A stretch of DNA of 64,000 bases from Candidatus Nitrosopumilus sp. (GTDB lineage: Archaea > Thermoproteota > Nitrososphaeria > Nitrososphaerales > Nitrosopumilaceae), in NCBI GenBank assembly GCA_013215285.1, contig JABSRD010000006.1, positions 145,055-209,054 on the forward strand, in the 5' to 3' direction. Shown here one piece after another: positions 24,873 through 34,240 of this stretch. The translations under genes and the position numbers were made by a program. The notes beneath the pieces are model-generated. The model searched no databases. It saw only the letters and a list, made by a program, of their open reading frames with translations, and had not been told where the DNA came from. Within the stretch, counting starts at the first letter, position 1; each line of letters begins with the position of its first letter.

Positions 24873-26549
24873 TTACTGTTTAGCAATCTCTGACCAATTC
24901 AATTTTTCATTTTGAACCCAGAGGAATTTCTTTTGTAATGCTGATGTGTACATTTTCTCCCATTCGGCCCCCACCTCATCAGTCCATGCTTTGACAATAC
25001 GGGGATCTATGTAGTTTCTTAAAGATGTTCCAAGATTGTAATCTTTTGTTTTTTCAGACAAATTAATTTGTAACTTTAATTTCTCTGTCTTTTCTTTATG
25101 TTTCAGTTTTTGTTTTTTGATTTGCTCATTTAATGTCTTGATTCTTTTCACTTTACTTTTTTTCTGAGTATCTGTTTTTGATTCTGTTGATTCAACTTTT
25201 TTAAGAGTTTCTTTAGTTTTATTCCAAACTGCATCTTTCTCAACTTTTTTGAGAGTATCTCTTTTCTTTTGTAGTGTTTGTTCATACGTCTTTGGTATGG
25301 TTCTCTTGTGATTACACATCATTGCAGCTTCTAGATTTGCTAATTTTGCATGGTATATTTTCTCATTAGCTGTTTTTCCTTTCATATTATCATGCTCTAC
25401 AAGATATTTTTTGACTACAGCTGATGCAAGATATGTTCTGAATACTTTGGCAGTTAGGCCTTTTACGATACTGGAATAATATACATTGACATGTCTTGAA
25501 GTAATGTCGTCAAAAATCTCATCTTTTGGTTTTTTCTTTTCAATGAGTTTCTTTAGATTTGCCTGAAATTGTTTATCATGACCTTCAGCAACAACTGTTT
25601 CTTGCCATCTGACACTATCTTTACCTAGGAAATCAAATTCAATAGTATTTGCAGTAATTTTGATATGTTCTTTTCTTAGAGTAGTGGCACCAACTGTATC
25701 TGCTTCTTCTGGATCTTTTTCGTCTCCTACCCTCATTGCAGTTCTATAAATCAAATAACACGCTGTAGCAATTCTACTAATTTTTGGATCTTTACTTTTC
25801 ATATTTTTTACAATTCTATCTTTTATTTTGTCAATTTCTTTTGCAAGCTTTACTGCTTTTTCGTATTTTGCTTTATCCCTATCTTGTTTTAATCCAGCAC
25901 TATCAGAAAGCCAAACATACTTTCTTTTTTGTGTGAGAAAATCCATCCAATTAGCTAACCACATAGAATCTTTATCATGAATTATTTTGCCCCATTTCCC
26001 TTCAGGAACTTTGGCTTCTTTTCCAAGGTTTAGTGTAACATCTTTTGCAGTGACATGAGGTTTCCATTTACCTCTAAGTGGATGCTCACCTCTTCCGATG
26101 AATATTCCGGGTGGTTCGGCCATATAGTTTCCAACTTCAACTTCTTTTCCATCCATGATGGCAATACCATATTTTGTTTTCAGTTTTTCACGTAATTCTT
26201 TTCTTTTTACAGCAAGGGCTTTCTTTTCCTCTTTTGTCATCATCTCTTTGAGATCTTTTTCTTTGTCAACTATTTTGTATGCATTTGAAAAATCAATATC
26301 TTCATAAGAAATTTTTTTAAATTTTGAATCTAGAGTTTTAGCAAAATCTGCTGTAAAGTTTTTTTGGAAAACTTTGTCTTGAGCATATGGTGTGTCTTTC
26401 TTTTTTGCCCATTGGTAAATCATCTCTTCTTGACCAATGTTGAGATCTATACTATCTCCCTTAATTTTCAACTTGATTCCTTGAGCTTCATAAGCTGGGG
26501 GGAATAAGATTCCATTATGTTGTAGAGTTTTCCATTTCATTCTTTTCAC
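24873..26549 (-). CDS. DNA topoisomerase IB
   Basis: 558 residues of the eukaryote-type IB family, which relaxes supercoils through a 3'-phosphotyrosine link and is a hallmark of Thaumarchaeota. The N-terminal clamp begins WKTLQHNGILFPPAYEAQGI; core segments include GKWKPHVTAKDVTLNLG, WVSD-like KYVWLSDSAGLKQ, and TAMRVGDEKDPEEADTVGATTLR. A Lys/Glu-rich coiled linker (about 430-505) precedes the C-terminal LGTSLRNYIDPRIVKAW, which carries the active-site Tyr. Complete for the family. Convergent with tRNA-Met. Confidence 0.94.
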   Translation of the reverse strand: MKRMKWKTLQHNGILFPPAYEAQGIKLKIKGDSIDLNIGQEEMIYQWAKKKDTPYAQDKVFQKNFTADFAKTLDSKFKKISYEDIDFSNAYKIVDKEKDLKEMMTKEEKKALAVKRKELREKLKTKYGIAIMDGKEVEVGNYMAEPPGIFIGRGEHPLRGKWKPHVTAKDVTLNLGKEAKVPEGKWGKIIHDKDSMWLANWMDFLTQKRKYVWLSDSAGLKQDRDKAKYEKAVKLAKEIDKIKDRIVKNMKSKDPKISRIATACYLIYRTAMRVGDEKDPEEADTVGATTLRKEHIKITANTIEFDFLGKDSVRWQETVVAEGHDKQFQANLKKLIEKKKPKDEIFDDITSRHVNVYYSSIVKGLTAKVFRTYLASAVVKKYLVEHDNMKGKTANEKIYHAKLANLEAAMMCNHKRTIPKTYEQTLQKKRDTLKKVEKDAVWNKTKETLKKVESTESKTDTQKKSKVKRIKTLNEQIKKQKLKHKEKTEKLKLQINLSEKTKDYNLGTSLRNYIDPRIVKAWTDEVGAEWEKMYTSALQKKFLWVQNEKLNWSEIAKQ

Positions 26550-26617
26550 TTCAAAATTGCGGACTTTGACAAAAACTCGACTTTATGTGTATATCAATTT
26601 AACGTACAAGTGAGATG

Positions 26618-27448
26618 TTAACCTGGAAATAGCTCTTTACTCATGTATTTCTCAAATTCTAAGTCTGTTTTTTCCTTTTTTGCCTCCAAAAACATGGCAG
26701 CATCAGCACCCACAACATATCGCGGTAAAACCTCCTCAGCGTTAATTGCCTTAATCACTGCATTTGCAACTTGAGAAGGTGCAGTTCCAAGCTCTGACAT
26801 CATTTTAAGACCTGCAAGAATATGTTCTGTTAATTCTTTGTATTTTGGATCAGCATTTGATTCTGGGATTTTCATTGAATTAAAAAAATCTGTCTTGATA
26901 ACTCCTGGTTCAATTAAAGTAGTTTTAATTCCAAATTGATCCAGTTCATATCTGAGACATTCACTTAATCCTTCTAGTGCAAATTTTGTACTAATGTAAG
27001 CTGAAGATCCTGGTAGACCTATCCTACCTACAACTGAGCTAATATTTACAATAATTCCTGACTTTTGATTTCTCATAATTGGAGCTACTTCTTGAATGAT
27101 TCTCACAATGCTGAAAAAATTTGTCTCAAATTGTTTTCTAAAATCATCAACTGATACATCTTCTGTGCATCCAAATTGACCATACCCTGCATTGTTTACT
27201 AGTACATCTAATCTTTTATCTTCAGAAATTATTTTTTTAATTGCTGCAACAATTGACTCTTCTTTATTGACATCTAACTCTATTACATTAATTGAAAGAT
27301 TTTCTTTTTTTGCTGCATATTCTAATTCTCCAGATTTTCCAACATCTCTCATGCTTGCAAAAGTATGATACCCATCTCTTGCAAGTGCCAATACTGTTTC
27401 TAACCCAATCCCTGATGAACTACCTGTGACAAGAGCTACTTTTTCCAT
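26618..27448 (-). CDS. Short-chain dehydrogenase/reductase
   Basis: 276 residues of the classical SDR fold. The cofactor motif TGSSSGIG is at 8-15, NNAGYG near 87, the catalytic Ser in ISSVVG near 140, and YISTK (Tyr and Lys) near 155-159. The length and the PGVIKTDFF segment fit classical SDRs. The arginine pattern after the second strand (SMRDVGKS) suggests NADP. Substrate unknown. It lies between the topoisomerase and the helicase, all on the minus strand. Confidence 0.87.
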   Translation of the reverse strand: MEKVALVTGSSSGIGLETVLALARDGYHTFASMRDVGKSGELEYAAKKENLSINVIELDVNKEESIVAAIKKIISEDKRLDVLVNNAGYGQFGCTEDVSVDDFRKQFETNFFSIVRIIQEVAPIMRNQKSGIIVNISSVVGRIGLPGSSAYISTKFALEGLSECLRYELDQFGIKTTLIEPGVIKTDFFNSMKIPESNADPKYKELTEHILAGLKMMSELGTAPSQVANAVIKAINAEEVLPRYVVGADAAMFLEAKKEKTDLEFEKYMSKELFPG

Positions 27449-27490
27449 GTTGGTGTTAAATTACTGTTATATTTATCCCATTTTGATTTA

Positions 27491-30001
27491 TCATACTAGA
27501 GGCCTATCTCCTTCTACAGGATCAATTAATTCTGTTTTTTCACCATCATTAATTCTCTCTAGAATCTCTAATGCGGAATATTTGTGTAAGAACTCATTGT
27601 TATTTCCACATCTGTATGAAAATGTACATCTGGGACAACCAGCTTCATTTTGACATGGACATTCTTTTACGATAAACATACTTCTTTCTAGTGCTTTTTC
27701 AAATCTATCATAGAGAGCTTTACTTGCACCACTACCTCCTATGGCTCCATCATAGATGAAAATCAAGCCTGACGTGCCTAGAGATATGCCTCCCAAGTCT
27801 TGAGATACTCCCCCTGTGATCATATTGCTTCCCTCAATTACAACATGTTCTGTAGCATGATATCCGCTGGCTTCTGCATAATCTTCATCTTCTGCTTTCT
27901 CAATTATTTTGAGAGGTCTCGGTGCATGAAATACAATTCCTTTTGTAATAAAGTCATATTCTAATGGTGTTTCAAGTTCCACTTTTTCTCCCTGAGTAAT
28001 TTCTTGTCCTAGTTCTATGTTGACATAACCGTACACCTTCTTTTGTATATGCAATTTACAAAATGCTACTTCAACACCATTTGCTTTTCTACTCTCAAAA
28101 ATGGTTTCAATTGTTGGCCATTCCTCTGTAAGTGATTTTGTATAATATGGATAGTCTTTTGGAATTCTTTGTAGTTTAGCATAATTTTTCTCTGGATAAT
28201 CAAACTCTTTTACTTTGTAACGAGTACCTGCCAAAAAATAGATTGCGTCTTTATGTAATTCTTCTAATGCAATTGGTAATACTCTATCTCCTACTTTTTT
28301 TCCATTTAGAAAAATATCTATTGACTTTCCAATACCTCTAATGCTATATTCATTTAACATGGAATTAATTTTATCAAAATTTGGAATAATTCTATTATTA
28401 AAGACTGTAAGATTTTCTTTGATAATGTGATGTTCTATTACTTCTTGGTGTTCTTTTAATTCATGTTTTGAAATTGGTCTATCGCATGCCATTGCTAAAA
28501 CTTGGAACTCTTCTACAAATGGATTTTTAGGATCAATGTATGTTTTTTCTACATCTTCAAAATAATCATCAGGATGATTTTTGTAATATTGAGAAATTGG
28601 ATCATTTCCTAATGCCAAAAATGCATATCCTCTTTGTCCTTTTCTTGCGGCTCTTCCAATTCGCTGAATTAATCGATTTACTGGGATGGTTGATGATATC
28701 ACACAGTCCACATTTCCAACATCTATGCCTAATTCAAGCGTAGGAGTACATGAAATTGCTTGTATCTTATCTTCTTTGAACTGCTTTTCAACTGAAGTTC
28801 TATAATTTGCCATTAATCCTGCTCTGTGAACTTTGATGTTGACTTTTTGTTTTTTTGCTTGAATTGCTAAAAGTTCAGAATTCAAATGTGAATTATTAAA
28901 CACCATTGTTTTGTGATTTTTTTCAGTCAATTTTCTTGTCAGTTCAACCATTAATGCTCTTTGAGTTCTAAGTGATGGAAATAACATTACAAAATCTGTC
29001 ATACCTTTTTTTCCAGAACCATGAATGACTTGCATCTTTTCACCAAACAACTGCTGACAGAATTCTTTTGAATTTTCAAGTGTAGCTGATGCTGCCACAA
29101 ATTGTAATTTATCACTACAAATTCTTTTGAGTCTTTTTATGATATAATGTACATTTGACCCAAAAATTCCAGAATATACATGCGCTTCATCTACCACCAA
29201 AATTTTTGTTGATGCTAATAATGTTGAAAATTTAGTTTGGTGCCAAAGGTGATAGTGTAACACATCAAAATTTGTAATTAGAATGTGAGGAGGATTATCT
29301 ATTATTTTTCTTCTATCTACTTGATTTGTATCCCCATCAAAAACTTTAACATCAATACCCATCTTTTCTACAAATTTCTGAATTTTTGGATATTGATCTC
29401 GTGATAAAGCTTTTGTAGGATATACAAAAATTGCAAAGACATTTCCATCTATTGCATCTTTTTTTATTTTTTGAATTACTGGAATTAAAAATGCCTCTGT
29501 TTTTCCTGATGCGGTAGGTGCTTCAATTACAACATTTTCTCCAAATGTAATTTCTTGAATTGCCTCTTCTTGAAATTTGTAAAATTGTTCTATCTTTAAC
29601 TCCTTTAGATGATTAGATATGGATTCATCTAGTCCCAATTCCTCAACTTTACACCCCATTTTAGGCTCAGGATTTTTCAATATCTTGTATTCTGAAATAT
29701 AGTCTTTTTTTGAAAATAAAATTTCCCTTGTAATTTTATCTGGATTGTTATCCCCAATCATTTCATTAATTTCGTTCTCTCCTCTGACTATTCCCTCCTC
29801 TTTTAGCTCTTCAGATAGCCCTTTTTCAGTAACTAAACCTTGATCAAATCTTGAAAGAAATTCAAGGAATACCTCATCAATATTTTTTGAATATTCTAGT
29901 AGATCTTCAATTCCACATTTTCCACAAGAGACATGCATTTTTTTGTTGAATGTTTTTTGAATCTCTATTTTTGACTTACATTTTGGACATGAGAATTTCA
30001 A
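27491..30001 (-). CDS. DEAH-box helicase with C-terminal DUF1998/MZB domain (MrfA/YprA-like)
   Basis: 836 residues. An N-terminal zinc ribbon (CPKCKSKIE, CGKCG) is followed by RecA domain 1 with Walker A PTASGKTEA near 165 and DEAH in VVDEAHVYSG near 280. RecA domain 2 has ELGIDVGNVDCVI and the arginine finger in QRIGRAARKGQRG. The C-terminal MZB/DUF1998 part has four Cys (CPCQNEAGCPRC). Relatives such as MrfA unwind DNA in repair of crosslinks or mitomycin damage. It is head to head with a DNA methyltransferase, an arrangement also seen in some defence loci. Confidence 0.9.
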   Translation of the reverse strand: MKFSCPKCKSKIEIQKTFNKKMHVSCGKCGIEDLLEYSKNIDEVFLEFLSRFDQGLVTEKGLSEELKEEGIVRGENEINEMIGDNNPDKITREILFSKKDYISEYKILKNPEPKMGCKVEELGLDESISNHLKELKIEQFYKFQEEAIQEITFGENVVIEAPTASGKTEAFLIPVIQKIKKDAIDGNVFAIFVYPTKALSRDQYPKIQKFVEKMGIDVKVFDGDTNQVDRRKIIDNPPHILITNFDVLHYHLWHQTKFSTLLASTKILVVDEAHVYSGIFGSNVHYIIKRLKRICSDKLQFVAASATLENSKEFCQQLFGEKMQVIHGSGKKGMTDFVMLFPSLRTQRALMVELTRKLTEKNHKTMVFNNSHLNSELLAIQAKKQKVNIKVHRAGLMANYRTSVEKQFKEDKIQAISCTPTLELGIDVGNVDCVISSTIPVNRLIQRIGRAARKGQRGYAFLALGNDPISQYYKNHPDDYFEDVEKTYIDPKNPFVEEFQVLAMACDRPISKHELKEHQEVIEHHIIKENLTVFNNRIIPNFDKINSMLNEYSIRGIGKSIDIFLNGKKVGDRVLPIALEELHKDAIYFLAGTRYKVKEFDYPEKNYAKLQRIPKDYPYYTKSLTEEWPTIETIFESRKANGVEVAFCKLHIQKKVYGYVNIELGQEITQGEKVELETPLEYDFITKGIVFHAPRPLKIIEKAEDEDYAEASGYHATEHVVIEGSNMITGGVSQDLGGISLGTSGLIFIYDGAIGGSGASKALYDRFEKALERSMFIVKECPCQNEAGCPRCTFSYRCGNNNEFLHKYSALEILERINDGEKTELIDPVEGDRPLV

Positions 30002-30063
30002 GATCTATTTGATTAGAATTGATTAGTGATTTATTGTTAATCTATATCAATGACATTATTAAG

Positions 30064-30864
30064 ATGGAGTTAGTCTTGAATTCAAAAATGAATAAAATAG
30101 AAATTAACAAAATTTACAATCAAAATTGTATTGATGGCATGAATTTAATTCCTAAAAATAAAATTGATCTTGTAATTACTGATCCACCTTTTGCAATTAA
30201 TTTTAAGGCAAAAAAAGCAAATTATAACAGAATTTCATCTAGAGTTCTTTCAGGATATAATGAAATTAAACCTGAGGATTACTATGATTTTACATTTGCA
30301 TGGATGAGTGAAATTTTTAGAATTCTAAAGGATTCTGGTAGCATGTATGTTTTTTCAGGATGGAATAATCTTAAAGATATTTTACGTGCACTAGATGATG
30401 TTGGATTTGTTACGATAAATCATATCATTTGGAAATATCAGTTTGGTGTAGTAACAAAAAAGAAATTTGTCACTTCTCATTATCATTGTCTTTATGTCTG
30501 TAAAGATGATAAGAAGCGAAAATTTTTCCCATTTCTTAGGTTCAAAAAAGATGATAAAACAAAAGATGGACGTAGTCTTCATTATAGAGACAAGGAAGAT
30601 GTATGGGATATCAAAAGAGAATATTGGACTGGGGATGAAAAAACACCCACAAAACTTCCTTCTGAATTAATTAAAAAATTATTAGAATATTCTAGTGAAA
30701 AAAAAGACATCGTATTTGATCCATTTCTTGGTTCAGGACAAGTAGCTGTAGTAAGTAAATCCCTTAACAGACAATTTCTTGGATTTGAAATCGTTCCTGA
30801 TTATTACAAATTTGCTAAAAAACGACTTGATACAAACACATACAGAATCAAGAAATCAAAATAA
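30064..30864 (+). CDS. Beta-class DNA methyltransferase (N6-adenine or N4-cytosine)
   Basis: About 266 residues from ATG 30064 or 258 from ATG 30088 (MNKIEINKIYNQNC is the likely family start); the ATG at 30019 is also open. Catalytic motif IV DPPFAINF lies near the N terminus and SAM motif I FDPFLGSG near the C terminus, the order that defines the beta class. No restriction endonuclease gene is adjacent, so it looks solitary unless the helicase partner matters. Its target sequence cannot be read from the gene. Confidence 0.88.
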   Translation: MELVLNSKMNKIEINKIYNQNCIDGMNLIPKNKIDLVITDPPFAINFKAKKANYNRISSRVLSGYNEIKPEDYYDFTFAWMSEIFRILKDSGSMYVFSGWNNLKDILRALDDVGFVTINHIIWKYQFGVVTKKKFVTSHYHCLYVCKDDKKRKFFPFLRFKKDDKTKDGRSLHYRDKEDVWDIKREYWTGDEKTPTKLPSELIKKLLEYSSEKKDIVFDPFLGSGQVAVVSKSLNRQFLGFEIVPDYYKFAKKRLDTNTYRIKKSK

Positions 30865-30865
30865 A

Positions 30866-31210
30866 TTATTCACTTTTTTCTGTTTCTTTTTTCTTTTTCT
30901 GACCCATCTTCTCTGAAATCATTTTTCTTAATTCGTCGTCTGTTTTTTCCACGTTCACTCCCATTGATTTGGCCATGGTTTCTAGCTTTTCCCGTTCTGT
31001 TCCCACTGGTCCTGTAATTTTTGGTGATTCGTCTTCTCCTATTTTCATTTGCTCTTGGATTTCATTTTTTGCTTTATTGTATTCATTAACTGCTTTTCCA
31101 AGTTTTTTTGCTACACCTGGAAGCTTTCCTGTTCCTAAAACCAAAACTATTGCTACAAAAATAATGATCATCCATTCGCTTCCAGCAATATTCAATGAAA
31201 AATCAAACAT
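30866..31210 (-). CDS. tatA: Twin-arginine translocase subunit TatA
   Basis: 114 residues. One N-terminal membrane helix (about 8-28: GSEWMIIIFVAIVLVLG) leads to the TatA hinge and amphipathic helix GTGKLPGVAKKLGKAVNEY, then a long charged tail. TatA forms the channel that exports folded proteins. No TatC is in the window. Exported copper proteins nearby may be clients, but their signal peptides lack a clear twin arginine. Confidence 0.9.
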   Translation of the reverse strand: MFDFSLNIAGSEWMIIIFVAIVLVLGTGKLPGVAKKLGKAVNEYNKAKNEIQEQMKIGEDESPKITGPVGTEREKLETMAKSMGVNVEKTDDELRKMISEKMGQKKKKETEKSE

Positions 31211-31272
31211 GTTCTATACTACTATAATTTGAAATTAAACGTAATGTTCAAGTTTTATGCCTATAATCAATT

Positions 31273-32427
31273 TCAGCTTTGGATTCTTTGTGGCTCTAGT
31301 TTCTTTCTTGACATTATAGCAAACAGTGTAACTCCTATTCCTATCACACAAAATATCAGATAAGGTGTTTCATCTCCAAATGATTCCGTGATTGGACCGC
31401 CAATTATTGGCCCTATAGCCCAACCTATTCCAAAAACTGTTTCATATGCACCAATCAATCTTCCTGAAACTTCTTTTCTAGTTTTACTCAAAATTATTTC
31501 TAATGTCAAGGGGAAAAATATGCTAAACCCAAATCCCATTAGAATCAATGAAATTGCAAAACCAATTATTGAATCTGCAACAACTGATATGGCTAATCCA
31601 ATTGACACTGACATTGTTGCAGCAATCAAAGTCTGACTTGAATATTTTGAAAACTTTCCAACTAATGCAAGAGATACAACACGTGATATTCCAAAAACAA
31701 AATATAATAACAAAATATCTGTAGTCCCCATTCCATTGTCATTTAGAAATGCTGGATAGATTGTGAGAATTATTCCAAAAGAAGATGTACAGAAAATCAA
31801 TAAGATTATCACTTCTGGAAATCTTTTCATCTCCTTAATTGATGAAAAAGATAATCGTTCATGATGAGTTCTAACTCTTTTTCTTGAGATAACTAGTGCA
31901 GAAATTATTGCAGTAGCCAGAATAAATGCTGTAATCTGAAATAGAATTCTGTAGGTAATATCAAGACCTTCCAGGAATACTGTACCAAGTAATGGACCTA
32001 CCATAAACCCAATAACGAAAAACATTGTAAACCAGGAGATATTTTTGACTCTGTTTTTTTCTGTACTCTCAGTAGCGATTATTGCTTGACATGGTGGCCA
32101 AAAAAACGCATGAGCTACACCTGTCATTATTCGGAATCCCATAATTTCTGGAATTGATTGTGCAATTGATAGAAGATAGATTGATGCAGAATTGATAGCA
32201 GCTCCTATTGCAAGTAGGTATCCACTGTTAAACCTGTCAAGAAGAATTCCTACAAAAAGTGGGATGAACATGTAAGGGATGAAATTAGCTAGTCCGATTA
32301 ATCCAAGTTCAGAATATGTTGCACCAATTACATTTTTTGCAAATATTGGTAAAATTGGACCATGTAATCCATACGAAATTCCTATGATTAAACCAGTGAT
32401 GTTTACTAGAATTAAAACTCTATTCAT
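31273..32427 (-). CDS. MFS transporter
   Basis: 384 residues with twelve predicted membrane helices in two halves, and the cytoplasmic loop motif GILLDRFNSG after helix 2. The central loop (about 190-205) is basic. No substrate motif is evident. It overlaps the UbiE-like gene by four bases, so both come from one transcript. In bacteria such a pairing often marks export of a small product, but nothing specific can be said. Confidence 0.86.
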   Translation of the reverse strand: MNRVLILVNITGLIIGISYGLHGPILPIFAKNVIGATYSELGLIGLANFIPYMFIPLFVGILLDRFNSGYLLAIGAAINSASIYLLSIAQSIPEIMGFRIMTGVAHAFFWPPCQAIIATESTEKNRVKNISWFTMFFVIGFMVGPLLGTVFLEGLDITYRILFQITAFILATAIISALVISRKRVRTHHERLSFSSIKEMKRFPEVIILLIFCTSSFGIILTIYPAFLNDNGMGTTDILLLYFVFGISRVVSLALVGKFSKYSSQTLIAATMSVSIGLAISVVADSIIGFAISLILMGFGFSIFFPLTLEIILSKTRKEVSGRLIGAYETVFGIGWAIGPIIGGPITESFGDETPYLIFCVIGIGVTLFAIMSRKKLEPQRIQS

Positions 32428-33113
32428 TTGTATGCTGCAATCATTATTGCGCCACCCATAAGGTCTTTCTCAAATTCTACTTTGGAAAATTTCTCTAACA
32501 ACAATCCTTCAAGCTTTTTGTTTTGAGGCCATCTTTTGTATGTACCATACAATTTTCCAAACTTTAATCCTAATTTACCTCCTGCAATAAATGCGAGAAT
32601 GGGTAGAATACATCTAAGATAAAATGAAACACCTATTCTAAAAAATAACTCATCTGGTTTTCCTAAATCTACAATAACAAATCTTCCATCTTTTTTCAAA
32701 ACTCTATGAATTTCTGAAATTGCAATTCTTAAATTAATTGCATCCCTCAATGAATATCCACATAGTACTGCATCAAACTCTTCATTTCTAAATGGAATAT
32801 GTTCAAAAACTCCATTTGCCATATCTGGTGAATTTTCAAAATATGTGCTTGTATTTTTGAGCATAGGGACCAGAGGATCAAACAATGTAATTGTTATTTT
32901 TCCATCAGTTAGTTCCATTGCTGTTTTTGACATGTTACCAAAACCAGAACCTGCATCTAAAATTTTATTTCCCGGAAACACCCTTTTTGAAATTCCACGT
33001 TTTCTATGCTCAACGTCTTTACCTAGTGATATGATTGAATTTACTTTATCATAAATGGGGATAATTTCTCGAAGTACATCCATTACTTCCCCCCAATAAC
33101 TTCCTAAACCCAT
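32424..33113 (-). CDS. UbiE/MenG-like SAM methyltransferase
   Basis: 229 residues. The start (IIPIYDKVNSIISLGKDVEHRK) is close to the UbiE beginning. SAM motif I is ILDAGSGFGNMS, then VFEHIPFRNEEFDAVLCGYSLRD and the post-motif III LKKDGRFVIVDLGKPD. UbiE/MenG C-methylates demethylmenaquinone, and Thaumarchaeota use menaquinones, so this is the best fit. The N-terminal part is intact. It precedes a transporter and follows the proteasome gene on the same strand. Confidence 0.83.
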   Translation of the reverse strand: MGLGSYWGEVMDVLREIIPIYDKVNSIISLGKDVEHRKRGISKRVFPGNKILDAGSGFGNMSKTAMELTDGKITITLFDPLVPMLKNTSTYFENSPDMANGVFEHIPFRNEEFDAVLCGYSLRDAINLRIAISEIHRVLKKDGRFVIVDLGKPDELFFRIGVSFYLRCILPILAFIAGGKLGLKFGKLYGTYKRWPQNKKLEGLLLEKFSKVEFEKDLMGGAIMIAAYK

Positions 33114-33164
33114 AATCTATCGTCTTTGAATACTTGTTTGAATATGTTTCAAATCAAAAAACTT

Positions 33165-33890
33165 CTATTTTGTAGAAAACTTTGTTGCGTTTTGAGAATA
33201 ATTTTTTAAATCAGATTCTGAAACCTTCTCAAAAGTTTTTGTTTCATTTGTAATTTTTGCCATTTTGATGTGTTTGATTGCATCTTTTTCTTCTGATTTT
33301 AGATTAATTGCTGCAACAGCTAATGATACTGCTTCTTCTAAACCCATATCTGCATTGTAATATTTTTCAAAGAATTCATTTACTTCATCAGCACCTGCTC
33401 CAATTGCAATTGCTGCAAATTGTATGTATGTTCCACTAGGATCAATTACATAGATTGATTGACCTTTTTGATCAACTCCTGCAATAATCATAGAAACTCC
33501 ATTTGGACGTACTCCTCCATACTGTGTAAATTGATGTGCTTGATCTGCTAGATGTTTTGCAATTGTTGCTACTTCAACAGATTCATCATATGTCATTTTA
33601 GTTCCTTGTGAAAAGAATCTTGCACCATCTACCTGAATACGTGCATCTGGGATGTATCCAGCTGCTGCAATTCCTATATGAGTATCCACTTGGAATATTT
33701 TTTGTGTTATATTTGCTGTTTGTAATGTTCGTGGCTTTTCCTCCACTGCTATGATTATTCCATCTTTACTACAAATACCAATTGCTAAAGTTCCTCTTTT
33801 TACAGTCTCCATAGCGTATTCTACTTGGTAAATTCTACCATCTGGAGAATACATGGTAGGAGTCATATCATAACCGCGGGATGACATCAT
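33165..33890 (-). CDS. psmA: Proteasome subunit alpha
   Basis: 241 residues. The N-terminal gate helix SRGYDMTPTMYSPDGRIYQVEYA is the alpha-type signature, followed by the beta-sandwich core (GTLAIGICSKDGIIIAVEE, GGVRPNGVSMIIAGVDQKGQ). Alpha subunits form the outer rings of the 20S core and are not proteolytic. A TATA-like element (about 33915-33925 on the minus strand) gives a short leader. Either of two adjacent Met codons could be the start. Confidence 0.96.
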   Translation of the reverse strand: MMSSRGYDMTPTMYSPDGRIYQVEYAMETVKRGTLAIGICSKDGIIIAVEEKPRTLQTANITQKIFQVDTHIGIAAAGYIPDARIQVDGARFFSQGTKMTYDESVEVATIAKHLADQAHQFTQYGGVRPNGVSMIIAGVDQKGQSIYVIDPSGTYIQFAAIAIGAGADEVNEFFEKYYNADMGLEEAVSLAVAAINLKSEEKDAIKHIKMAKITNETKTFEKVSESDLKNYSQNATKFSTK

Positions 33891-34240
33891 AATATCACGA
33901 GTTCATTCCTAGTCAATTTAAGGGTAATTGTCCTGTATGAATATGGAAAAGATCTGGAAGCATTCCAAAAGAGTGTCTTTGTAGTTTCTATTTTTCATGA
34001 TTTATTGATCGATTGAAAAATTTGAGGACTTTTTTCTAATGTTTTTGTGGATGAATTTTTGAATAAAGTGACATTTAATTTCGTAATCTTGTATAGGATT
34101 ATGTAAATTCGCAATCTAAGAGATATTGCTCTTAGATGGTAAAAATGAATTCAGATGAGTATAAAATTTGGGGTTTAATGTAATTCTAGAGTTTATCTAA
34201 TCTGGCTTAGCTAAATAAAATAAAAAAGAAAAAAGTGATT
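33891..34240. other. Gene-free gap with dyad and 20-bp repeat
   Basis: The 350 bases between psmA and the NirK-like gene carry a promoter for psmA, a 20-base exact copy (33940-33959) of a sequence at 38998-39017, dyad copy (a) at 34082-34103, and a second weak inverted repeat, gcaat-N9-attgc (34112-34130). No ORF above 20 codons is convincing. Both genes are on the minus strand, so this is the psmA upstream region and the tail of the NirK-like transcript. Confidence 0.6.
34082..34103. promoter_or_regulatory. 22-bp dyad, copy a
   Basis: The left arm is cgtaatc, the spacer is 8 bases (ttgtatag), and the right arm gattatg has one mismatch to a perfect repeat. It shares exact geometry with four further copies within 3.1 kb. 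It lies about 190 bases upstream of psmA and 140 bases after the NirK-like stop. Confidence 0.6.
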
